20,888 nt of DNA from positions 1 through 20,888 of the forward strand of contig CABRZC010000028.1 in NCBI GenBank assembly GCA_902475375.1, written 5' to 3'. This DNA comes from an uncultured Collinsella sp. (GTDB lineage Bacteria > Actinomycetota > Coriobacteriia > Coriobacteriales > Coriobacteriaceae). The notes below the pieces were generated by a model, which ran no database searches, was not told where the DNA came from, and saw nothing but the letters and a program-made list of their open reading frames with translations. The position numbers were made by a program, and so were the translations under genes. This document shows, piece after piece, positions 15,543 to 20,888 of the stretch; position 1 is the first letter of the stretch; the number at the start of each line of letters is the position of its first letter.

Positions 15543-15587
15543 GCCCATCTTCTAAATGTTTCGCCCGCTCGGGCGGCGGGGCATGCT

Positions 15588-15633
15588 ACGAACGCGGCGG
15601 ATTTCGGGAAAATCCGAAATCCGCCGTGTTCGT
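15588..15633. other. 20-bp hairpin
   Basis: Arms 15588-15607 and 15614-15633 (core GCGGCGGATTTCGG/CCGAAATCCGCC) pair across 20 positions with one wobble around GAAAAT. No T-run follows on the plus strand. It may be a palindromic repeat element or an RNA stop/stability structure. Confidence 0.6.
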
Positions 15634-15716
15634 CATTAGACAAGCTGATTGTCGCAACGAAGGTGTTTGCGCGATAGGCTAGATGAATGCCGGCCCTCAT
15701 TGCATTCCGTTGGACG

Positions 15717-15751
15717 AAAAACGCGCTTTCAGAGTGTTCTGAAAGCGCGTT
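15717..15751 (-). terminator. rho-independent terminator of the peptide gene
   Basis: On the minus strand AACGCGCTTTCAGA, ACAC loop and TCTGAAAGCGCGTT form a perfect 14-bp stem followed by a T-run (complement of 15717-15721). It lies 30 bases after the stop of the 52-codon gene, which is strong support that this small gene is a real transcription unit. Confidence 0.85.
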
Positions 15752-15780
15752 GCATGATGATAAGCTCTGGCAGGATTCGA

Positions 15781-15939
15781 TTAGAATTGGTCGTCCGGGA
15801 TGGGGTGATTCGGATCCTCCGGAACTATGGGGAACTTGTTGCCGTGGCCGTCGTCCCAGCCGGAGGCGACGCAAACGATATCCTCGTGACCAAACTTAAC
15901 GACCTCCATGGAGGGCGCAGCGTACTGCTGGTTAGCCAT
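15781..15939 (-). CDS. 52-residue putative RiPP-type precursor peptide
   Basis: A small minus-strand gene (ATG at 15939, TAA at 15783-15781) with an AAGAGG ribosome site about six bases upstream and its own strong terminator downstream. The N-terminal half (MANQQYAAPSMEVVKFGHED, then IVCVAS) looks like a leader. The pattern Y-x-x-P-x-M-E-V-V-x-F-x-x-E-D-I-V is one I recall, without being able to verify it, from small peptides of gut Firmicutes. The C-terminal half starts GWDDGHGNKFP and continues IVPEDPNHPIPDDQF, rich in Gly, Asp, Pro and His, with a single Cys in the leader and no Ser/Thr in the tail after S26. It is divergent from an operon encoding a PqqD-like protein, a kinase-like protein, a nucleotidyltransferase, a protease and an exporter, which makes it the obvious candidate substrate. 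There is no membrane segment or Sec signal peptide. The precursor role is inferred from context. Confidence 0.75.
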   Translation of the reverse strand: MANQQYAAPSMEVVKFGHEDIVCVASGWDDGHGNKFPIVPEDPNHPIPDDQF

Positions 15940-15983
15940 ACATAGACCTCTTTCTTTCCGCTAGATAGTATCGCGTATGTCAC

Positions 15984-16012
15984 CCTATCTCGGGGGGGGG
16001 GCTGTTAGTCAA
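15984..16012 (-). promoter_or_regulatory. candidate peptide-gene promoter spanning a G10/C10 tract
   Basis: On the minus strand TTGACT (16012-16007) is separated by exactly 17 bases from GATAGG (15989-15984), and ten consecutive C residues lie inside that spacer. The -35 is good and the -10 weak. A better -10-like box, TACTAT (15970-15965), lies closer to the gene but has no partner -35. Changes in tract length would alter the spacer. Confidence 0.35.
15992..16001. repeat. homopolymeric tract of ten G residues
   Basis: Ten G in a row on the plus strand, the longest homopolymer I see in the window. Such tracts are prone to slippage. It lies in the divergent regulatory region between the peptide gene and the modification operon. 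Confidence 0.9.
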
Positions 16013-16066
16013 CAGATTGGTCTAGAGTGTGTAGTTCTCTTCATAAATACTGCTAAAGAACTCTTA

Positions 16067-16095
16067 TTTAAACGATTTTGTTGCGCGCCTATACG
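16067..16095 (+). promoter_or_regulatory. candidate promoter of the peptide-modification operon
   Basis: TTTAAA (16067-16072), a 17-base spacer and TATACG (16090-16095) match four of six bases in each consensus box. Transcription would start near 16102, leaving a leader of about 140 nt before the TTG start at 16242. The leader contains no convincing gene. Confidence 0.35.
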
Positions 16096-16241
16096 GGGGA
16101 TATGACGCCGCACCGCCGTTTTAATGGGAATTGTTCGCGCGTCCTTTCCCGTGGGCATCGCATCAACCATCCTCGCTTCTCAAAAACGCTGCTACTATGA
16201 TGCACGAAAATATGCGATGGCTTAAACGGGAGGGTGCACGA

Positions 16242-17429
16242 TTGACTTTGCTAGATAGCGCGATCTGCAATACTGTTCGCTCGGCATTTTCGGGCGGTGA
16301 GGCGTTTGCGCTTCCGGAGGGGCTCGATCCTTCCGAGGTGTATTCCGAGCTGCAGGTGCAAGCCATTGACGGCCTGGCGCTCGCGCCGGGAGGGCTGTCC
16401 GATGCATGCAAGGATAAAGCGCTTGTCGCAACGTGGCTTAATATCGATCTTAGGCGTCGAGCCTTGTTTGGGCATCTGCTCGAAGTTCAGGACGAGGCTC
16501 TTTCTGTTTTGGACGCGGCGGGCATCCGGGCCGTTATTCTTAAGGGCGCTGCTGCGGGCGCGCTGTATCCAGATCCCGCCCTGCGGTCCTATGGCGATAT
16601 TGACCTTATGGTTTTGTCTGACGACATGACGCGAGCTCGTAAGGTGTTGCTCGGCGTTGGATATCTTGGGGAGGACGACGAAGGGCTTTCCGATCATCAT
16701 ATTGGACTCGAGAAGGATGGTGTGCACCTGGAGCTTCATTGGAGACCCAATGGTATTCCGGACAATGCGATTGGCTTGGAGAGCCTCTTCCAAGAGTCGT
16801 TTGCGCATTTAGAGACAGCTTGCGTGCAGGGTCACGAGTTCCCAGTCTTTCCTCCCATGGTTAACGGGGTCGTGCTGCTGCTTCATGTGCGCAAGCACCT
16901 CGCGTCGGGTGGTCTGGGTTTCCGTCAGATCATCGACTGGATGCTGTTTGCAAAGAAGTATCTCGCCCATGAAGGTTGGGCAGAGTTTTCTTTGGCACTG
17001 GGCGATGAGAGAGTTGAGCGTACGGCAAAGTGTCTTACGCGGTTTTGTCAACTGTACCTTGGGCTGCCGAAAGACGGCTTTGAATGGTGTTCCGATATCG
17101 ATTCTGCGATATGCGCTGACCTTTTGGAGCACGTAATGCTGCTGGGCAATTTTGGCATGAAGGTTGTCACGAAGACCGGCGCAACAGCTTTAACAGAGAT
17201 TCGAGGCCCCGTTAGCTTATTTAAATACCTACAAAGGGGCGGCAGAAGTAACTGGAAGGCAGCGCGCAAGCATGCCGCCTTGCGTCCCTTTGCCTGGTTC
17301 TATCAGGCCGTCAGATGCGCCCGAATCATTTTGACGCGTGAAGATATCGCCGGCGGCGTACGGTCCGACGTGGAGGAGGCGGCCCGACGCCGCAGCCTTG
17401 GATACGAGATGGGGTTATATGACCGCTGA
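16242..17429 (+). CDS. nucleotidyltransferase-fold protein (NTP_transf_5 type)
   Basis: A 395-residue protein. TTG 16242 is chosen because GGGAGGG lies seven bases upstream; an in-frame ATG at 16197 has no ribosome site. It matches the uncharacterised nucleotidyltransferase family (pattern of PF14907): LKGAAAGALYPDPALRSYGD (100-119), the metal-binding D-x-D (D119, D121), HLELHW (162-167) as third acidic position, and LLHVRKHL followed by FRQIIDWM (213-234). Members transfer a nucleotide, or possibly a modified nucleoside, to an acceptor; substrates are mostly unknown. Related enzymes occur in some lasso-peptide clusters next to HPr-kinase-like enzymes. It is the first gene of the operon, and its last 11 bases overlap the next gene. 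Modification of the divergent peptide is inferred. Confidence 0.88.
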   Translation: MTLLDSAICNTVRSAFSGGEAFALPEGLDPSEVYSELQVQAIDGLALAPGGLSDACKDKALVATWLNIDLRRRALFGHLLEVQDEALSVLDAAGIRAVILKGAAAGALYPDPALRSYGDIDLMVLSDDMTRARKVLLGVGYLGEDDEGLSDHHIGLEKDGVHLELHWRPNGIPDNAIGLESLFQESFAHLETACVQGHEFPVFPPMVNGVVLLLHVRKHLASGGLGFRQIIDWMLFAKKYLAHEGWAEFSLALGDERVERTAKCLTRFCQLYLGLPKDGFEWCSDIDSAICADLLEHVMLLGNFGMKVVTKTGATALTEIRGPVSLFKYLQRGGRSNWKAARKHAALRPFAWFYQAVRCARIILTREDIAGGVRSDVEEAARRRSLGYEMGLYDR

Positions 17430-17928
17430 GCGTCAGATTGTTTCCGTTACCGAGAGCACATTCGAGGAGGTCCTCAATCGCGACGGTGTGCTCGTCTACC
17501 GCACGAGCGGTATTTCCATGGAGCCCATGTTGCGACAGGGGCGCGATCTTGTGACCATCAGGGCAGCTAAGCCCGGCGAACGGTTTTGCGAGAACGACGT
17601 GGTTCTGTATTACCATGCGGTAGGTCGCAAGCATGCGCTACATCGCATCGTGGGGGTGGAGCCAACTGGTTACATAATCTTGGGGGATAACTGCATTAGC
17701 TATGAATACGATGTGCCCTTCGATGATGTGCTTGGTGTGCTGGTGTCGTTTGTGCGCGACGGCAAGTCATATCTAGTCGATGACCCTGTGTATCTCGACT
17801 ATGTAAAAAAGCTGCGACGCGACGAACGAGGTCGCATCGCAAGGCGCAGAGCGGTCATGAGGATCAAGGGCACGATAAAACGAGTCTTTCCTGGGCTGGC
17901 GAAGTTTTGGAAGCATCGTGGGAGGTAG
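17419..17928 (+). CDS. S24/S26-type serine protease without membrane anchor
   Basis: A 169-residue signal-peptidase-like protein whose start overlaps the previous stop by 11 bases, indicating translational coupling. The catalytic serine box SGISMEPMLRQG (S33) and downstream HALHRIVGVE (H75) and ILGDN (87-91) follow the S26 layout. The basic residue position carries His, as in SipW/eukaryotic-type signal peptidases, instead of the Lys of LepB. Unlike true signal peptidases there is no N-terminal transmembrane segment, and the C-terminus is a basic helix (RRDERGRIARRRAVMRIKG). It is therefore likely to cut a cytoplasmic or membrane-associated substrate. In this context it is a good candidate for leader removal from the peptide. 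In lasso systems that job is done by a different fold (B2), which is absent here. Confidence 0.85.
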   Translation: MTAERQIVSVTESTFEEVLNRDGVLVYRTSGISMEPMLRQGRDLVTIRAAKPGERFCENDVVLYYHAVGRKHALHRIVGVEPTGYIILGDNCISYEYDVPFDDVLGVLVSFVRDGKSYLVDDPVYLDYVKKLRRDERGRIARRRAVMRIKGTIKRVFPGLAKFWKHRGR

Positions 17929-17932
17929 GCGC

Positions 17933-18715
17933 ATGGTACAAGGCAAAGACGGCGAACGCTTGCTGAGCTTTAGGTTTGCGGACGTTCCCGTGCAGGTGGT
18001 TTCCCGTTTTGGCATGCTCGAACGAGTCGGCGCCTCATATCTTGAACAAGATATGAGTGAAAAGCCCGTGTTTACGATTAGGGCGACAGATGACGATTTG
18101 GCTTACGACCGCGCGATATCCCCGGAGTTCCCCGATCCTTACGTGGAGCTGTGCACTATACATAGATTGACTGCGGACAAGCTGGCCCCGCCGCGGCGCG
18201 TGCTCTTCCATTCCTGTGTCGTGGAGTATGAGGGAAGGGCATACGCCTTTACTGCGCGTAGCGGTACCGGCAAGTCGACGCACGCTCGCCTGTGGAGGAA
18301 GTACCTAGGCGCTCATGGTGCCAAGATACTCAATGGGGACAAGCCTTTCCTGTATGTTCCCGAGAATGGCGAGACTGTTGTTTACGGCTGTCCTTGGACG
18401 GGCAAAGAGGGATGGGGCTATAACGGAAGTGCTCCTCTAGCGGGGATTTGCATACTTCGCCAGGCGCCCGTCTGTTCCATTGAGCGGCTGGCCCCCAATG
18501 ACGCCGCGGAGCAAATCGTTAGGCAATGCCACATTCCACGGGAAAGCCCACTGGGCGCACTTACGGTGTTGAGGTGCCTTGATCGCGTACTTGCCGAGGT
18601 GCCGGTGTGGACTATGGGCTGCGATATCTCGGAAACAGCCGTTAAGACGTCCTTTGAGGCATTGACGGGCCAGGATTATGCGCAGACGGTTCGTGGCCAT
18701 CAAGAAACTGAATGA
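17933..18715 (+). CDS. HPr-kinase-like P-loop protein
   Basis: A 260-residue protein. ATG 17933 follows GGGAGGT. The C-terminal two thirds have the HprK/PckA-type kinase fold: LFHSCVVEYEGRAYAFTARS leads into the P-loop SGTGKST (110-116), then HARLW, and KILNGDKPFLY (131-141) supplies the catalytic acid region. The N-terminal receiver half of true HprK is absent, and genuine HprK would sit with ptsH or lgt, so it is not the carbon-regulation enzyme. Homologues of this shortened type accompany PqqD-like proteins, and in paeninodin-type lasso clusters such a kinase phosphorylates the precursor. The tail of the candidate precursor lacks Ser/Thr after S26, so its target here may be S26, another residue type or a different peptide. 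It sits four bases after the protease gene and eleven before the PqqD gene. Confidence 0.87.
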   Translation: MVQGKDGERLLSFRFADVPVQVVSRFGMLERVGASYLEQDMSEKPVFTIRATDDDLAYDRAISPEFPDPYVELCTIHRLTADKLAPPRRVLFHSCVVEYEGRAYAFTARSGTGKSTHARLWRKYLGAHGAKILNGDKPFLYVPENGETVVYGCPWTGKEGWGYNGSAPLAGICILRQAPVCSIERLAPNDAAEQIVRQCHIPRESPLGALTVLRCLDRVLAEVPVWTMGCDISETAVKTSFEALTGQDYAQTVRGHQETE

Positions 18716-18726
18716 AGGGATAGACG

Positions 18727-18993
18727 ATGAAAATCAAAAAGGGTTTTGTTATCCAGCAGGTCGGCGGACAATGGGTGGCCGTCGCGACGGGCTCGGCCGC
18801 CGTGGAGTTTAGCGGCATTGTGAAGCTGAACGATACGGCAGCAATTGCATGGAAGGGCGTTGAGGAGGGCCTTTCGCGTGAGCAGATTGTGGCTCGTGTT
18901 GTTGAGTCCTACGATGTCGACGAACAGCGGGCGGGCAATGATGTCGATGCGTTCTTGCAGGCGCTCGTGCAGTCCGGAATCGCGTCCGAGTAG
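18727..18993 (+). CDS. PqqD-like peptide-recognition (RRE) protein
   Basis: An 88-residue protein starting at ATG 18727 with GAAGGGAT upstream. It has the PqqD pattern: MKIKKGFVIQQVGGQWVAVA forms the N-terminal beta strands, FSGIVKLNDTAAIAWKGVEE the hallmark loop and first helix, and the C-terminal winged helix contains IVARVVESYDVDE and a D-V-D-A-F-L-x-x-L segment. PqqD-like proteins are RiPP recognition elements that bind the leader of a precursor and deliver it to modifying enzymes. Its presence is the main reason to read this operon as a peptide-modification system. No radical-SAM or cyclase partner is visible in the window. Confidence 0.92.
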   Translation: MKIKKGFVIQQVGGQWVAVATGSAAVEFSGIVKLNDTAAIAWKGVEEGLSREQIVARVVESYDVDEQRAGNDVDAFLQALVQSGIASE

Positions 18994-19072
18994 CCCGGTT
19001 GCTTGATATTAGCCAAAGTGTACGGATCATACTTGACCATTGGCGCTTGAGGCGTTTAAGCCATCATGTTGG

Positions 19073-19096
19073 AAGGGTGCCCAGGGCGGCGCCCTT
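19073..19096 (+). other. intercistronic hairpin before the exporter gene
   Basis: AAGGGTGCC (19073-19081) and GGCGCCCTT (19088-19096) pair with one wobble around CAGGGC. Only a short CATTCTA tail follows, so it is at best a partial terminator or processing site in the 134-bp gap between the PqqD gene and the transporter gene. It could lower exporter expression relative to the modification genes. Confidence 0.45.
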
Positions 19097-19127
19097 CATT
19101 CTATAGTTCATACAAGGAGGCACTTTC

Positions 19128-20813
19128 GTGGAGGTTGATTCCGGGTCGCGCGCCATTCCCTGGCTGATTCGGGTTTTGGGACGGCGGCTTTGGGCGGTTG
19201 TCGTCCTTGCCGTGATAGAGGTCGCAATCGCGTGCGGTGGAGTGTATGTCGCCTGGGTAATGCGCGATTTGGTTAACGCGGCAGTTGGCGGTGCGCCCGA
19301 AGCACTTCGCCTCAATGTGATTCTATTTGCGGCGGTTTCAATTGCGATGATTGCGCTACAGGCTTTTTATCGCTATCTGCAGGAATATACCCGCACGTTG
19401 TTTCAAAACACTTTAAGGCTGAGGTTTCTCGATAGAGTGTTGCATGCCGAGCTCTCGAGCGTTCAGGCCGTTCACACCGGTGAGTGGATGAGCCGTCTGA
19501 CCGACGATACGCGCATTGTAGCCTCTGCCGCAACTACGGTTTTGCCTTCCGCAGCCGGAATGCTTGCCCAGCTTGTCGGTTCGCTTGCGCTGTTGGTTGT
19601 CATGGTGCCCCAGGTTGCCTGGATGCTTATTCCGGCGGGCATTATTTTCTCGTGCTTTACGCTTGGTTTTCGTCGGGTGCTCAAGCGTCTTCATAAGCGG
19701 ATTCGCGAAGCCGACGGACGCGCCCGTTCCTATCTTCTCGAGTGTCTTAATAGCCTACTCGTAGTAAAGAGCTTCCAGAGAGAAACATTCGCGAAGTCCC
19801 AGACTGCCCAGCTTTTGGATGAACACCGTGCGGCATGCATGCGTAGAAATCACTTTTCCAATGTGTGCAACATCGGTTTTGGCATTGCCATGCGCGGTGC
19901 ATATCTAATCGCTGCGGCGTATTGTGCATACGGCATCTATCGTGGATTTATAAGCTACGGATCTTTCGTAGCTGCGCTGCAACTTGTCGGCCAGGTCCAG
20001 GGCCCGTTGGCAAACATCACGGGTTGCGTTCCTCGTTACTTTGCCATGACGGCGAGTGCCGAACGCCTTATGGATGCAGAGCGGCTGCCGTTGGATGGCG
20101 CAGACGATCTAACTATCGATATTAAACCCGAGGCGGAGAACTTTGCCGGATTAGAATTGCGCGGCGTTACCTGCACGTATGCCGCTGCGTCCGGTGATAT
20201 GGCGGAGTCGGGCGGCTTGCGGACAATCTGTTGCCCCGATATGAGTATTAGGCGCGGGGAGTTTGTGGCATTCACGGGACCAAGCGGTTGCGGCAAGTCG
20301 ACTACGTTGAAGGCAATGATGGCATTTTGCCCTTGTGAAACGGGTGAGTGCAGCGTGTTGTTCGACGGGGGCGTCCGTAGCGCTTTGACGGCGCGCTGGC
20401 GTTCGCTATTTTCATATGTGCCTCAGGGCAATCATCTTATGGGGGGCACTGTTCGCGAGGCAGTTGCTTTTGGTGATTCACGGAGCTCATCCGGTGACAG
20501 TCAGATATGGGAAGCTTTACACATCGCATGCGCGGACTTTGTCGAGGATTTACCCGAGGGGTTGGATACGCGGCTGGGCGAAAGCGGCACCGGCCTGTCA
20601 GAGGGGCAGATACAGCGTCTTGCTATAGCTCGTTCAGTTTATATAGACAGGCCCGTGCTCTTGCTGGATGAGGCTACGTGCTCGCTTGATTCCGAGACGG
20701 AGCGGCTGGTCTTGGAAAACTTACGTGCGCTATCGGATAAAACGGTCATTGCGGTAACGCATCGTCCCGCCGCGCTGGAGGTTTGCGACAGACAGATTGC
20801 GTTCACCGATTAG
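19128..20813 (+). CDS. ABC exporter (fused membrane and ATPase domains)
   Basis: A 561-residue half-transporter. GTG 19128 follows a perfect AAGGAGG by seven bases. Residues about 15-310 form a type IV exporter membrane domain: hydrophobic segments near 22-45, 63-82, 140-160, 164-181 and 250-272, with the conserved intracellular GEWMSRLTDD region (118-127). Residues about 340-561 form the ATPase: Walker A GPSGCGKST (384-392), Q loop VPQGN, signature LSEGQIQR (490-497, with SEGQ instead of SGGQ), Walker B VLLLDEA (510-516) and H loop VTHRP. There is no N-terminal C39 peptidase domain, so leader removal must be done elsewhere, consistent with the S24/S26 protease gene. It probably exports the modified peptide as a homodimer. 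A terminator follows. Confidence 0.93.
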   Translation: MEVDSGSRAIPWLIRVLGRRLWAVVVLAVIEVAIACGGVYVAWVMRDLVNAAVGGAPEALRLNVILFAAVSIAMIALQAFYRYLQEYTRTLFQNTLRLRFLDRVLHAELSSVQAVHTGEWMSRLTDDTRIVASAATTVLPSAAGMLAQLVGSLALLVVMVPQVAWMLIPAGIIFSCFTLGFRRVLKRLHKRIREADGRARSYLLECLNSLLVVKSFQRETFAKSQTAQLLDEHRAACMRRNHFSNVCNIGFGIAMRGAYLIAAAYCAYGIYRGFISYGSFVAALQLVGQVQGPLANITGCVPRYFAMTASAERLMDAERLPLDGADDLTIDIKPEAENFAGLELRGVTCTYAAASGDMAESGGLRTICCPDMSIRRGEFVAFTGPSGCGKSTTLKAMMAFCPCETGECSVLFDGGVRSALTARWRSLFSYVPQGNHLMGGTVREAVAFGDSRSSSGDSQIWEALHIACADFVEDLPEGLDTRLGESGTGLSEGQIQRLAIARSVYIDRPVLLLDEATCSLDSETERLVLENLRALSDKTVIAVTHRPAALEVCDRQIAFTD

Positions 20814-20848
20814 CGTGAACCAAGGTTTTACGGGTGGTGTGTACATGG

Positions 20849-20878
20849 ATCCGGGCCTATATTGGCCCGGATTTTTTT
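20849..20878 (+). terminator. rho-independent terminator of the peptide-modification operon
   Basis: ATCCGGGCC and GGCCCGGAT pair perfectly around TATATT and are followed by seven T residues. It closes the operon 36 bases after the exporter stop codon and marks its right boundary. Confidence 0.93.
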
Positions 20879-20888
20879 GTGATCGGTT

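Larger units (their letters stand above)
15327..15780. other. gene-poor stretch with hairpins and a coding remnant
   Basis: No intact gene is supported in this 450-bp stretch. It contains the hairpin after the GNAT gene, a likely pseudogene fragment (about 15360-15542), a small stem CGCCC/GGGCG at 15562-15575, a 20-bp hairpin at 15588-15633, and the minus-strand terminator of the peptide gene at 15717-15751. An open frame at 15374-15682 runs through the large hairpin and lacks a ribosome site. Confidence 0.5.

Noticed and set aside
15374..15682. 102-codon plus-strand frame after the GNAT gene
   Set aside because: No ribosome site, it runs through a 20-bp hairpin, and only its first third looks protein-like. 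Kept as a possible remnant instead.
16102..16200. 32-codon plus-strand frame in the operon leader (starts MTPHRRFNGN)
   Set aside because: The G-rich stretch before the ATG is only two bases away, composition is Arg/His-rich and random-looking, and nothing suggests a leader peptide or second precursor.
17933..18715. True HPr kinase/phosphorylase (hprK)
   Set aside because: The N-terminal domain of HprK is missing and the gene context is peptide modification rather than sugar control.
15717..20878. Lasso-peptide biosynthetic cluster
   Set aside because: The PqqD-like, kinase, nucleotidyltransferase and ABC genes recall paeninodin-type clusters, but there is no asparagine-synthetase-like cyclase or B2 transglutaminase-type protease. 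The tail starting GWDDGHGNK has no Asp/Glu at position 7-9 for the macrolactam.

Overview
The window looks like chromosomal DNA of a moderately high-GC Gram-positive bacterium. The best guess is a gut member of the Coriobacteriia such as Collinsella. This is inferred from the overall GC level, strong GGAGG-type ribosome sites, frequent GTG/TTG starts, Gram-positive regulators (VanRS-like pair, CpsB/C/D-like capsule phospho-module) and an encoded CCA on the tRNA. No rRNA gene or other species-level marker is present, so the taxon is a guess.

Layout. 1-351: a structured, gene-free edge with a direct repeat of 190-bp period and a terminator. 352-2793: a large acidic TPR-like protein of unknown role. 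2883-4038: a six-copy TG(C/T)TAAA array directly in front of an AAA+/winged-helix ATPase gene. 4088-4378: a perfect 19-bp inverted repeat, then tRNA-Ser(GCT) with its own promoter and terminator. 4515-5666: a TM2-domain membrane protein. 5771-9327: a D-alanyl-D-alanine carboxypeptidase (minus strand) divergent from a VanRS-like two-component pair. 9431-12527: a PstB phosphate-import ATPase followed by a PhoB/PhoR-like pair. 12723-14787: Wzz-like modulator, BY-kinase and PHP phosphatase, i.e. the phospho-control part of a capsule locus without glycosyltransferases. 14826-15326: a GNAT acetyltransferase. 15327-15780: a gene-poor stretch with hairpins and a likely gene remnant.

15717-20878 is the most interesting part. 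A plus-strand operon encodes a family-5-type nucleotidyltransferase, a membrane-anchor-less S24/S26 (signal-peptidase-like) protease, an HPr-kinase-like P-loop protein, a PqqD-like peptide-binding protein and an exporter-type ABC ATPase/permease, ending at a strong terminator. Divergent from it, on the minus strand at 15781-15939, is a 52-codon gene with a good ribosome site and its own intrinsic terminator. Its product has a leader-like half (YAAPSMEVVKFGHEDIV) and a Gly/Asp/Pro/His-rich tail. Together these look like a RiPP-type peptide modification and export cassette (precursor, recognition protein, kinase, nucleotidyltransferase, leader protease, exporter) without any recognisable cyclase, radical-SAM enzyme or lanthionine synthetase. 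A run of ten G residues sits between the divergent units, inside a plausible promoter spacer of the peptide gene, which suggests possible phase variation.
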